From positions 496,001 through 560,000 of the forward strand of contig NHZP01000011.1 of assembly GCA_003313425.1 (NCBI GenBank): a stretch of DNA of 64,000 nucleotides. Reading direction: 5' to 3'. Positions 21,084 through 31,921 of this stretch are shown here, piece by piece (within the stretch, counting starts at the first letter, position 1; every line of letters starts with the position of its first letter). The translations under genes and the position numbers were made by a program. Source of the stretch: Pseudopyrenochaeta lycopersici (Eukaryota > Ascomycota > Dothideomycetes > Pleosporales > Pseudopyrenochaetaceae). Under the pieces are notes generated by a model. That model made no database searches. It was given only the letters and a program-made list of their open reading frames with translations, and was not told the DNA's origin.

Positions 21084-22936
21084 TCATATGGGGTTTCGCC
21101 TGATGAAACACTTACGTGGAAGCTGAAGTAACATTATTTTCTTTCATTTTGGATTTTCAGTCTTTCATCTGTCTATTTCCTTTTTGGTTACTTGTACGAA
21201 TACGAACACGACTTATGAATTACGACTATGGATGATCAACTGGTTTTTGGCAAAGAAGCATGGAGGGAGGCACAGCTCAATACACTGGATTTGGTTAATA
21301 TTGCAGGCTGTATGCAGAATTGTTGCACGAGTCGGCGGCTTTCGGGCATTCTTCGCTCTCCCTGTATAAAGACAGTCTCGCAGGATTATAGACATGGTGT
21401 GGCCAATATTGATTTTCGCCATGTGCTTAGGGGTCCAGTGGATCTAGATTCGGCATGCCTTCCTCACACTCAGTGAAGGCGGCCAACTAAAGAAATTGCC
21501 GACTTTTTGTTGGGTGATCGGACCGTTCCGTTACAGAAAATTGGTCGTGCGAAATGCAGGTCGCGTTTTGCCTGGTGACACACCGTGCTGCCCAGAGATT
21601 CCGCATTGGGGGTCTCGCCGGGCGATAATGGTCATGGAGCGTGGGAGAAGGATGGTCAGAGGCACATAGTCAATGTGCCGATAGTACTCAACCCAGTGTG
21701 GAAACTCTCAGTCAGTTCTAGGCCTGAACAGACCTGTGCTTTCACGAGGCTACCACCACCCCTTGTCTACCAGCATTGCGGCTGTGTGTTGCGGCACCGT
21801 ACCAAACTGTAATAATAGGGAGCCTATACTACCCAGCGGGAGGGGAAAAGAAGGGCAGATGTGATGCGTCTCGCCTAGTATAGTCCAACTAGCGCTTCAG
21901 ATACCGCTGATCGTTTGGCCCTTCTAGTGTACCACGTGTCTAACCGTCGTGCGGCTCTGGCGTTTCCTGTGGCGCGACGAAGGTTTGAGCTTTTCGCACA
22001 CTGCCTGTTCTCGGGACGGAGTAAGCACGGCGTCGCATGGACGCTTTTGGTGTCTTTTCTGTGCGTTCGGCCGCACTCGTGTTTTGTCATTGATCTTGGT
22101 ATCGAGCGATAACGTTTTTGAAATCTCCGAGTGAATGTGTGTGTGTGTGTAAATGTGTGTGTTACCATTGTGAAATACGACACATGATTGCTTTCGGCAT
22201 CTACACCCGCACGGCATGTGGCCCCGTGCTCGCCATCCCACGGCGTCGGAAAAGTTTTGCGATGCAATTGCAGCGCGTTTGGCTGGCGCGCGTTCTTTGT
22301 GTATACAAGTGGCCATCATACATGCCAGGCTCTCCAAGGGATGAAACCTGATTCCTTTAGTCGTGAACAAGGCCCTGAAAGGCTTCTAGAAACGCGCTAC
22401 CAAACAATCGCGAACGCCTGACAGGCCTCGGAGCAGTTCCGAGCACAGACATCGACGATGGAGCCGCTAGTCGGCCTGAATGCATGTGTCTTGCCCTCGC
22501 TCACGATCGGCGCTTCCTTGTTGTTTGGGCGGTAGCGAGGCCAGACGAGTGTATGATGTTCTCCCGAAGTGCTAGGTAACGCGAGTAAGGATCCCGCGCC
22601 AGGTGAGGCGCTTTAGATGGACTGGGAAGGGGCTGCGAGCCCAATACTGTGGGTGTAAGTTTCGGTCATGCTTGGCCACTGAAGGCGAGCAGAGATGGGG
22701 TCAAGCAAAGTACAAAGGCGGTGCTTGGGCCCCGTAGGTGTTAAGTCAGTACCAAACCAGATTTAGTCCTCTTCTTCGCGATATACATTGTCGCTCCCAA
22801 AAAGGGTGATAGCTAGCCATATCATTCCCGCAATACCAACTACATTAAGGGGAAGAAATAAAGACTCCAGACTATCTGTTCCAATTTGCCGTCCAACGAA
22901 GGAATCATCAGCTGGCGCCGCCCCTTTCCACCTACC
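21084..22936. other. Intergenic with a GT microsatellite
   Basis: About 1.85 kb between two + genes. It contains a GT repeat (listed separately) and no supportable gene. Confidence 0.55.
22136..22162. repeat. (GT)n microsatellite
   Basis: Two GT runs separated by AAA. Confidence 0.85.
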
Positions 22937-23899
22937 ATGGCGACCACTACCAGTCAATCTCCATTTCTCGATATCCTCCCACCAGAACTACGCCTTCACA
23001 TCTACGAGCACCTCCTCACCATTGAAACACCATTGAAAGGCATAGTCGCACGCGGCGACGACAAGTACAATCTACATACCGCCATCTTGAGAGTAAATAA
23101 GCAAATCCACGAAGAAGCGCGTTCAATATTCTTCGGCAAAAACACCTTCTACATCACCTCTCTCCCACCGCTATCCACGAATGGCGAAGAAGAAGGATCA
23201 GGCGGTTTCGAACCACCACTCCAACTCAAACAGCTCGCGCTCGTTCGCCACCTGGAAGTCGATCTGTTATACTACCCAAGAACGCTGCAGACAATGCGAG
23301 ACTCACACCTCAAGGGGTCCTGGAAGCCCTTCAGTCCAGCGGCAGAGCGCTACGTAATGAGCCTATCATTCCTCCTCGGCGCGGTCAAGACATCACTGCT
23401 CAGTCTAAAAATATGTGCCGATACTCGCCGCTACGCCCATTTGTCAGCGAGCAACGAGCCGGAATTGCAGGCCATCAGCATGGCGGCGGGAGCACCCCAG
23501 TTCCGGGAATCCGAGCCAGAAGACGAAGTCGATGCGCTCAATGTGCAGAAACTGTTAACCGGCTTTCACATGGCGGACACGAGCCCCCGCTTCTTGTCCG
23601 CCCTGTCAAACCTCAGCATCAAGAGTGTACCGCTGCGCTTCGACTTCCCGGAGAGCTACTTCGATTTTGTAGTCGACAAGGCCCTCGTGATTAGACGGAG
23701 TCTGGTTGCGCTGGCCGGGCAAGTGCTACTTGCTCGGAGCGACATCATGTTGAAAGCGGTCATGGCGGAACTAGGAGACGAGAGTTTGGATGAAAGAGGA
23801 GCAGCATGTAGTGTAAAGGAGGGTGTCGTGGATCTAACCGGTCATGTTGCATTGACGTGGCCGAGGAGGGACGGAGCCAATGAGCGTTGTGGGAATTGA
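22937..23899 (+). CDS. F-box-like / 2EXR-type fungal protein
   Basis: One exon, 320 residues. The start MATTTSQSP is the first ATG in the frame and leads directly into FLDILPPELRLHIYEHLL, the short F-box-like helix pair that opens a very large fungal family. The next segment (LHTAILRVNKQIHEEARSIFFGKNTFYI) is the usual second conserved block: a leucine-arginine-valine-asparagine-lysine-glutamine core followed by a phenylalanine-containing strand. Such proteins may act as ubiquitin ligase adaptors, but most are untested. The C-terminal 200 residues show no known domain. It converges with the methyltransferase gene. The in-frame stop is TGA CTT. Confidence 0.75.
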   Translation: MATTTSQSPFLDILPPELRLHIYEHLLTIETPLKGIVARGDDKYNLHTAILRVNKQIHEEARSIFFGKNTFYITSLPPLSTNGEEEGSGGFEPPLQLKQLALVRHLEVDLLYYPRTLQTMRDSHLKGSWKPFSPAAERYVMSLSFLLGAVKTSLLSLKICADTRRYAHLSASNEPELQAISMAAGAPQFRESEPEDEVDALNVQKLLTGFHMADTSPRFLSALSNLSIKSVPLRFDFPESYFDFVVDKALVIRRSLVALAGQVLLARSDIMLKAVMAELGDESLDERGAACSVKEGVVDLTGHVALTWPRRDGANERCGN

Positions 23900-24581
23900 C
23901 TTACGAAGGGCCGAAGGTCTGCTGGAGCGAGGAATTTCTCATCATCGGGTTCTTCCCCGAGGTACATTGTAATTTGATACTACCCTCGAGGGGTTTGAGT
24001 TTATAGCGATCTAGGCCTTTATGCATTACCATGCTATCTTCTGCATATAGCATTATTTCATGTACATATAATTCATGCGCCAGGAGCAGGAGAGAGAATC
24101 AAAAGGTTATCCATCTATGCTTGCTCTCGCACAGGACTGTCCATGCTACTTAGGCAAAGCCGACGCATAGAAGAAGCAATTCCATAAAATTCCACCTACG
24201 ATGTAAGGCGCGGCATGGTATGCAAAGCGTAAGATCCGTTAAAGAGCCGCAATCTGAAACCATAGCGTCCCTGTAAGGACCTGTCATGTTGCGGACCAAA
24301 ACGGAAAGGTACTTTGGAAATAATCGCATGTCTTAGGTCACGCCAGTTTGGCAGCGAGCACCAACTAGGCTGAACTCCGTGAGAAAGGCAACATCCAATC
24401 GTACGAAATATCGGGAAGTCTGCTGTCTCAGAGTAATTCCTGCGGATGGTTGCGGAGATTGATAAACTTCGGCGCCGCAACAGCTATTAGAAGGTGATGT
24501 TTCGACACCTTGCGGCTAAAGCGCTGCCTCAGCATTGCTTGGTTTTTATATACAGTGATACCACAGCTGAAAAAAAGCCTT
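23900..24581. other. Intergenic, convergent 3' regions
   Basis: About 680 bases between the stops of the F-box-like gene (+) and the methyltransferase gene (-). Short open frames only. Confidence 0.6.
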
Positions 24582-27008
24582 CTAGTCGGAATCATCGATT
24601 CTAATGACACTATCATTCGTTTGGGCTGCATTGGGCTTGTGACGATGCCTACTCGTGGTGGGAGGCTGTGTTCTTGAGTTGGACCCTTCGCCAAGGTCTT
24701 GTTGTGGTCTATTCGACGAATTGAAAGGCTGGGGTATGCAATTATAGTTTCTTATCCTGGCCCGTGGGAGCGGGTCTATGGGCTTACAACGAGCCCATAG
24801 TTGGAGCGGATACTGTGGTCTGACAGTCCTTTCGATCCGATGGAGATACCGATACTCGGACTCGTAAACGTTGGATTGAGGGGTTTCGGGTGAATCAACA
24901 TCAATCGGCATGGGCTTTGGAATTGTGATACCCTTCTTTTCTAGGAAGTCATAGAGATCCAGCACCTCGTCTTCCGCGTCGATGAGCTCACGTTCGAAAG
25001 CCTCCTTGTGTGCCGCCCATAGCAGGAAGTAGATTGTGTTTGCTGCAACAGGCCATGCATTGCCGCATTGCCTTTTTGCTTCAGTCACTGAACCAGTGAA
25101 GTGGAAGTTCAATGGAAAGCCCTGGAACCGGGACAGCTCCCTACAGGTGTACGGTCGCTTTCCGGAGTAGTGCGCGTTGTCTCCACCGGATGTTGTGATG
25201 CATTTTGCCAGATTCACGTGTGGATCAACAGTCTTTTGGTCGATGCGCCTCTCTTGGTCGGGTTGGTGATACACATCTGGCCGAAGACTCAGGGTTTGCT
25301 GTTCCAGGGGTCGTAGTGCATCTTCGATACTTACGTATCGCTTCAAGCCGCTGCCCGGAGGGCCGTAGATCGGGCTCGGGAATGGCGGCAAGGGTATGCC
25401 GATCCTGCCGTGAATTAGCATAGGTCTGGGGTATCCTGTATGGGTCCAACTTCGTACTTGGCGCCTACAAAAATCAATCTCCTTCGGTGCTGGGCGACGC
25501 CGAACCAGGCTTGATCTTGAACTTTATAACGTACGTTGTAACCTCGGTTGATCACTCCATTCAAAGGGATACGGAAGTACATTCGGTGTTTCTCCAGCTT
25601 CAAGAGCCCGGGCGCTTGTTCAAGGCTGAAAGTATCAGCCTTCAGCTTGTGGAGCCAAGCCTCAACAGTGAACAATGTCTCAACATTTGCTTGATCGTTT
25701 TTGCCTTCGTTTGTACTGCGCAATTAAGTTTAGCAGAGGAATTTAAACAACATTTTAAATACTTACTGCGCCTCAGACCAAAAACAACAGGGGCAGCTCA
25801 TATGAACATGGTCACAGCCGTGAATGCAGCGCCTAACCATTGCGGGGAAGTCGTGTGCATCCATCTCTAGATGCATAGCATCCGGAAAGTTCCTTCGGTA
25901 AGCTTCCATAGCAAGAGCATCTCTTTCAAGACCCCACGCGATGCGATACCCGGCTAATCGCGCGCCCAACGATGCACCTCCGGCCCCACAGAAGCCGTCG
26001 CCCATTAACTGGACCCGGCTCTTTTGAGGTGGGAGTTGGGAGCGGTTCGCTGGGGTAGACTGGGGACTTTTGAAAGGGTCGCCGCATTCATGGCTCTTCA
26101 CTGCGCAGGGGTTTGTGGCCCTGGAGCTTGGGGCCACTGAAAGCTGGTCGTTCTGCGAAAAGTCCGCGACTTCGCGTTTGTACATTCGACGAACCTCGCC
26201 CCCATAGGACTTACCATTCAGGTCATGTTCTACGATATAAACCCAGCGACAGATGAGCTTTCCGTAACGGAATATCCATTCTCTTATCTCAGACCTAGAC
26301 TTCAATCGCGCTGGGACTTGCCAGGTTGCCCGTGATTGGCCGAGCAGGTCGTAGTCGAGGTGTGTGAAGACGCATTGACGAATTCCGACTACCTCTTCTA
26401 GACTTATAGTTTCTAAGCCTTGGACGAAACGTGGTGTCTTGTCATGCTCTTCGACTTCGATAAGCATGAAAAGGTCGTTGAGCTTTTCTGCAGTCTGGTT
26501 AGTAGAGACCATCGTGAAGCCGCAATGCTTACTGTTGAACAAAGGCTGTAGGTATTCGACGCGTCTCATACGAAAGCCACGAAGTACGATTTCCTCGGTT
26601 TCGACATGTTCAATGATGGTGCGGACGAATAGGAAGTCCCCAGAGAGGAGGTGGTGTGATGTGCGTCCGGAATGATCTTCCAACTCCACAACACTGCCGG
26701 GGTAGATGGAACCATGGTCAAGCGACAGGGAAGGCAGCTCGAATTCTTTTGGTGCACGGGCAAATATAGGCGGGATATATTCGAGAATAGAAAAGTCGGC
26801 CCTGTCGGTTTCATCAATCTCGCATGTTATCGGCTCGTCCTCGTCGGCGGGCTCCTCCAAATCTGAAGCAAGCGTGAGGACCTCGTGACACAAGATTGGA
26901 GAAGAACATACCGTAACCTTGAATATCTATCTCATCTTCAGAGAAATTTCCAAGGTCTTCATCGTCGTCGCTGAATGTGATGGCGTCCTCGAGGCTTCGA
27001 CCAGACAT
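24582..27008 (-). CDS. rid: RID/Masc1-type DNA (cytosine-5) methyltransferase
   Basis: Exons 26912-27008, 25767-26862, 25458-25715 and 24582-25404 (introns 49, 51 and 53 bp) give 757 residues. Motif I is FCGAGGASLGARLAG near 322-337. Motif IV is HVHMSCPCCFWSEAHT near 384-399, where RID proteins have SPPCQFFSPAHT; Cys 391 aligns with the catalytic Cys, but the preceding Pro is Cys and the following Gln is Cys. Motif VI is TFSLEQAP, motif VIII GVAQHRRRLIFVGA, and the C-terminal motifs are ELSRFQGFP and GNAWP. The N-terminal half has a BAH-like stretch (SIYPGSVVELEDHSG). RID is needed for repeat-induced point mutation in Neurospora, in the nucleus during the sexual phase. The splice joins restore AHT and GAKIGIPLPPFP, which supports the model. 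Confidence 0.9.
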
Positions 27009-27542
27009 GATATGGCGATGCGATGGGCTGAATGAGGTTATGCCTACGTTGAGGTTGTGGATAGAGGAGTGGAAGTGGAGAGTCGAGGTGTTAAAGGTAT
27101 TTATTTGGACCTCGATCAACCGCGGTGAGTGTGAGATGGAAGCATGACGAAGTAATCGATGGTGAAGGTGAATAGGTTATGAGAGCGAAGACGGATCGCA
27201 GGTTAAGCATGCTAGCCGGTAGGCGAAGGCATAAACTTTGGTTTAATGTGACTGGTGAGAAATTGCGAAATGAGAGCAGAGCAGAGCAGAGCAGAGCGAG
27301 GCGGGTTGAGATGATATCCCTCCGAATGGATGGAATGAGAGCCCCACACTGTTGGGGCGGGTGAGAAATCAAAGACATTGGAGACTACAGATGTGAGCCA
27401 AGGCGAGCGGCAGACAGGAAGGGAAGCCACGACGGTGTAATGAACAAAGATGAAGGAACGCCCTCTGAGTAATATACCCACACCAGATCTATCTGTACAT
27501 AACCACATGCCAAAACTCGGGCGTCATCGTTTGTCGTGCTGC
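27009..27542. other. Intergenic, methyltransferase promoter
   Basis: About 530 bases upstream of the methyltransferase start and downstream of mic19 (both on -). It holds a GAGCA pentanucleotide repeat, listed separately. Confidence 0.55.
27274..27298. repeat. (GAGCA)5 pentanucleotide repeat
   Basis: Four perfect GAGCA units and one GAGCG unit, about 270 bases upstream of the methyltransferase start. Confidence 0.85.
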
Positions 27543-28251
27543 TTATCGGATGGTTCTCTCTACGAATTCCTTCTCCAAGCGTCCGACCTCTTTCTTGAAC
27601 GTCTCCACCTCTTTCCAGCAGTCCAATGGCCGTCGGTCGTTGGTTCTTAAGCAGGAGACGAGTGCCTCCTTCGCCTTGCCCAGATCAGCATCAACTTGCT
27701 CCAGCTTCTTCCGCTTCTCTAGCTTCGCCCTCAGTTGCTCGACCTCCTTGGTTACGCTCTGATTGCTCATGTCCTTTTGTCTTTGCTTCTCTGCCAGGGT
27801 TGCCTTGCTGGATGTTGCGTCTGAGATCTTTTCCACGAGGGAGGGTTCGCTGGGTTGCTCGGGCTCGCCAGACAGCGTCTCGCTGAATTTAGAGTAGTTT
27901 TGTGTCTCTTGCTCGCGTAGCTTCTCGAGTTCGGCAGTCAGGCGCTCCTGGTATTGGAGTTCTTGCTGTTTCGAGCGTGTGGAATCGGTCTATCCGGCCA
28001 TCAGCCCCAGCTCATCCCATCCTATTCCCAAGATGCCCGAGACTCACGAAAGTATTCTTCTGCAGCGAGTCCACCAGTTCATTGGAGAACCGCACGGGGT
28101 GGTCTCTGCGCGCAAACTTGTTAGCACCGTCATTCTTCCCTCAGCACGGCTGCAGAGGGTTGGCGATGCCATTGGCCCGATCCAGGGGGACGTACGTGGA
28201 GAAGACATGCTGCTTAACCTCCGAGGAGGGCTTAGAGTTCTCTGCGCCCAT
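27543..28251 (-). CDS. mic19: MICOS subunit Mic19 (DUF1690)
   Basis: Exons 28196-28251, 28048-28105 and 27543-27989 (introns 90 and 58 bp) give 186 residues. The start MGAENSKPSSEVKQHVF fits a myristoylation-type glycine at position 2, as in animal Mic19. Exon 2 gives HPVRFSNELVDSLQKNTF, the usual first block. A long coiled coil follows (TAELEKLREQETQNY to EVEQLRAKLEKRKKL), then the CHCH-like end VSCLRTNDRRPLDCWKEVETF with two cysteines ten residues apart. Mic19 helps hold cristae junctions at the mitochondrial inner membrane through contact with Mic60. The fungal form has one cysteine pair, unlike the twin pairs of animal CHCH proteins. It is head-to-head with the acetyltransferase gene. Confidence 0.87.
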
Positions 28252-28579
28252 GGCTGTGTTGACGACGCTGCGGGATGCGTGCGCGATGATGCTGGCGCTG
28301 GGAAGAAGTCGGAGCCCGCGCCTTGGCCGACGAAAGACGCGCTAGGGGCAGATGAGCAACGATCGGCAGGCACGTTGGGACGCCAGAGAATGGTCGCGAC
28401 CTGCGCATGATAGGGATGTTGGCCCAACTCGATGCAAACGGGCACACACTAAGGGCAGGGGAGGACAGTCGACAGTATATAAGCTGCTTCGACCACTTGT
28501 TCGAGCACCAAACCGCCCGACAGGCTCACGGCGTTACATCGAGTATCCAAGAATATCTCCCAATACCGCCAACGTCAAC
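28252..28579. promoter_or_regulatory. Shared divergent promoter, mic19 / acetyltransferase
   Basis: Only 328 bases separate the two start codons. On the + strand a TATATAAG at 28476-28483 lies about 100 bases before the acetyltransferase start. Such spacing suggests a bidirectional promoter. Confidence 0.5.
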
Positions 28580-29518
28580 ATGCTACAGTCGTCGTTGAAC
28601 GGCTGGCTCAAAAAGGCCAGCTCGACAAAATCGAATGAACAACATGTTAAGCCCTCAGCTCCTCTTCCACCTCCACCTCCAGCAAGCTCGACTCTGAGTC
28701 GACCACCGCCGCCGCCAAAGTCCACCTCCGCACCTACCCGCGTTCCCTCTGCCACTACACCGGTGCCCTCCGCCATGGACAACTGGAACGATATCCCAGA
28801 CGACTTCCTACAGCCTCCGTCGAGGCCGAGATCCAAGAAGAGTCCGCGTTCTTCACGGGCCGTCACACCTGCCGGTCCCTCGAGGGTGCCCACACCCAAC
28901 ATGCCTTCGATTGAGAAGCCGTCTGTACCGCAGCTGTTCACTCTTCGACCTCTTCCCACGAATGTTGAGTTCGCACCCCTTACCGAAGAGCTCATTTCAG
29001 CCTTCAAGACTCTCAATGCCCTCACACTGCCGGTGCCATACCCAGAAAGCTTCTACAAGGAGACAATGACAGAGCCTCACCATAGCATCACGCTGGTTGC
29101 ATTGTGGCACTCAACTCCTAACCCGGATAGCTCCAGCGATGGTACATCCAATCGGCCACAACTTGTTGGCGCCATCCGCTGCCGGATCCTCCCTTCCTCC
29201 CAGTTGTACATATCCACCATCGGCATCCTCGCCCCCTACCGGTCTCACGGCATTGCCATGCATCTCCTGCAAGCTGTTGTCAAGAAAGCAGTGGACCTAC
29301 ATGGTGTGCGGTCCGTCACGGCACATGTATGGGAGGCGAATGAAGAGGGTCTGGAGTGGTACAAGAAGCGAAATTTCGAGACGCTGGGCAAAGAGGAAGG
29401 CTACTATAGGAAGCTGAGGCCACAAGGCGCATTTCTGGTTCGAAAGTGGATCGGTGTAGCGGATCTGCTGGGCAATGTTGCAGCAGAAGACAAGCAAAGA
29501 AATGGGTATATAATCTGA
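28580..29518 (+). CDS. naa50: Naa50/San-type N-terminal acetyltransferase with long N-terminal extension
   Basis: One exon, 312 residues from MLQSSLNGWLKK; an in-frame ATG exists at 28352, but that part overlaps the promoter and looks non-coding. Residues 120-300 form a GNAT domain. LKTLNALTLPVPYPESFYKE matches the substrate-binding start of Naa50. LYISTIGILAPYRSHGIAMHLL is the acetyl-CoA-binding strand and loop (R-S-H-G-I in the place of the Q/RxxGxG/A motif). VTAHVWEANEEGLEWYKKRNFE is the C-terminal motif. Naa50 acetylates protein N-termini with the NatA complex and supports sister-chromatid cohesion. The first 110 residues are Pro/Ser-rich and disordered, unlike the short animal protein, and begin with a PIP-box-like QSSLNGWL. 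Confidence 0.85.
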   Translation: MLQSSLNGWLKKASSTKSNEQHVKPSAPLPPPPPASSTLSRPPPPPKSTSAPTRVPSATTPVPSAMDNWNDIPDDFLQPPSRPRSKKSPRSSRAVTPAGPSRVPTPNMPSIEKPSVPQLFTLRPLPTNVEFAPLTEELISAFKTLNALTLPVPYPESFYKETMTEPHHSITLVALWHSTPNPDSSSDGTSNRPQLVGAIRCRILPSSQLYISTIGILAPYRSHGIAMHLLQAVVKKAVDLHGVRSVTAHVWEANEEGLEWYKKRNFETLGKEEGYYRKLRPQGAFLVRKWIGVADLLGNVAAEDKQRNGYII

Positions 29519-30520
29519 GGACATCAGACATGCCACCAGATGGTGCCCTCGTTTGCGCATCCACTGCACGATTCCTACCATACCAACGATGAGCAGCCGT
29601 ATATATTGTGTTCCAACGTCGACTACCCACGGGTTTGGTGCCCTTATAACCCGTCGTTATGCTTCGTCCTCCCTTTTACCCGGACCCGGAACGTTCGACC
29701 GAGAACTTTCGTCACCGCTACTCGGATCCTCGCGCTATGGCGACTACTCTCCGCGAACCATTCTATCGACTAATATGCTTATTTGCGATTTGACGGGGGC
29801 TCGCAACTCGAAACACACTGGTGTTCAAAACACACGATCATGTTGGACAGGGGTCTTCTTTAGCTCAATATGCGGATAAACACGTCCTGACCCAACCGGC
29901 AAGACAGCAACGAGAATAGCATCAAACTCCATCTTGAAGCATATCGGTACGTAGGCGAGTCTCGTTCTTGAGCGCCACGAGGAAGGAATATGTACAAAAT
30001 CGGAAATCTACATGACTTCCAGACTGCCTTGGCTCGGATACTCCACCAGGCTAGGCGGCCACGCCGTTGCACGAGCAAAATTTGGAATTGATTACAAGAC
30101 CATTTTTCGAACGAGATCGATTGCTGATATACCCGGTATCTCCAGTGGTTGCCTGTATGTATCGCTCCCGATGTCTTCCCGAAGCCCGTGCCGAACGTAC
30201 AACATCCTCTGTACCATGGTAAGGGAATACACAGCCTGTCTGTCGTAATTTATATTCACGCAACAACAAATTATACTGGCTCGTATCTATCCTTGGCTGC
30301 GGCTAGACTATAATCTACAATGGACACGATTATGCGCAAAGCTCGTACTGAGGACATCTCCGTTCATCGCGTGAATAGGATCATGAGCACATAGGACCTG
30401 GCATCATCAGTCAGCGTGTAGTATAAGAGGCTGGTGTAATCCATGGACTTGAATAATACGGCAGTTGATCTTCTCATCTCTGTACAATATCAAATTGCAT
30501 CGTCTATTAGTCGAGTCATC
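29519..30520. other. Intergenic
   Basis: About 1 kb. A TATAAGAG at 30422-30429 lies about 100 bases before the CBM1 gene and may be its TATA element. Nothing else is supported. Confidence 0.5.
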
Positions 30521-31313
30521 ATGCAGCTTACCACTCTTGCTATTCTTTTCACAACCTTCTCGGCGTTATGTCTTGCTGTATGTTATTCGCGTCTATCATG
30601 TCACTTCCCCATTGACACATCCTAGGCTCCAGCAAATGTCAATCTCGAAAGGCGCCAGACGACGTACATCATAACATGCATTGGAGGTCGCTGCGACGAT
30701 GGCTCAACACCGGTACCATCGGTGGTACCAAAGCCTTCAACGACGACGACGCCCAAACCTGATCCACCAAAGTCTAGCACCAAAGTCACGCCGACACCGA
30801 CTCCCACTCCCACGCCAAGCAAGGTCAGTGCTTCTTGTCAAGCCGTTCAACGGCCTAATACACTGTTCCCCACTCTTTCTCCTGATAACGGCTGACTCTC
30901 GTAATGCAGACTTCAGTCAAATCCACATCAAAGACGAGCACAAAAGTCACGCCGACACCGACGCCGACCCCCACTCCCACTCCGAGCAAGGTCAGTGCCT
31001 CCGTCCCACTCGCTCCCCTTACATGAACTGACTCTGACAATAGACTACAATCAAGTCAACCCCAAAGTCCACAGTAAAGCCCACAAAGACTACTGTGGGT
31101 GAAACAGGACCAAGTAGTACGGCCTGCCCAGTCCCTCTATACTACCAGTGCGGAGGCTACTACGATGGCGTGCCTTGGACAGGATGCACTAAGTGCGTGA
31201 AAGGAGCCACGTGTGTGGTACAGAATGGTACGTGTTGGCTTTTTTCATGAGAGGTAACAGAACAAGGCTGACTTTGAACAGAGTGGTATAACCAGTGTGT
31301 CGCGGACGAGTAG
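30521..31313 (+). CDS. Small secreted protein with C-terminal CBM1
   Basis: Exons 30521-30577, 30626-30823, 30910-30990, 31044-31227 and 31282-31313 give 183 residues. Exon 1 is almost exactly a signal peptide (MQLTTLAILFTTFSALCLA). After it comes a short mature region with LERRQTTYII and CIGGRC, then a Thr/Pro/Lys/Ser-rich linker, probably O-glycosylated. The C-terminus is a family-1 carbohydrate-binding module: CPVPLYYQCGG, then GVPWTGCTKCVKGATC, then NEWYNQCVADE, with the cysteines and aromatic residues (Tyr, Trp, Tyr) in the cellulose-binding pattern. There is no catalytic domain, so it may bind plant or fungal wall glucan without cleaving it, or act as an effector-like protein. Exon 3 repeats the end of exon 2, including its splice donor. 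Confidence 0.87.
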
Positions 31314-31921
31314 GGGACTTGAAACACGACACGACGACACGGCCAAATTGCATACAACCAATGAAACAGCTTTTGAAGAGACCTTTTTTTTTCAAACATA
31401 TCTCCTCTTCGGTCCTCCTTTCTCTCAACTTACTTCCTCTCGTAAAGCCCGCAGAGCTTCTTTTCTCGCTGCACCTCCCAAATTTGCATCGTTCGTGGTA
31501 ATGGTTTCACATGCAGTCAAACCTCGCTCTTCATACCCCTTCAGGAAAGCATAATTTGGATTTTGCATCGCCCGCAATTGCGGCTCTCGTAAGGGGATGA
31601 CCAAGGCTGACTATGCACATGGAATTCTGACATAGCGCGCGGTAGCGGACATGGTGGGGTAGCTTTGGTCGTTCCTGGCTTGCCCCGCCATAATCCCATT
31701 AAAGTGAGCTTGCATCCCGCCCAAAGAACGTCATTCAGAGCAAACCGTCCGAAAGCTTCGCAGTTTTTTTGTGGAGGGTTTTGAATCGTCTTGCTCTTCT
31801 TCTGTACTTCTTCTCCTGTTGCTTTTGAGGACCCAATTGTACCCTTTTGAACTGCGAATCCTGTCTATTTCTCGAGAAACACAGCTCCACTTCCAGCTCA
31901 ACATACAGTGTTGAATCGATA
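31314..31921. other. Intergenic
   Basis: About 600 bases between two + genes, probably the CBM1 gene's 3' end and the next promoter. No gene seen. Confidence 0.6.

Noticed and set aside
28352..28579. Upstream in-frame ATG extending the acetyltransferase by 76 residues
   Set aside because: The extension covers the TATA box and divergent promoter, and its residues look random.
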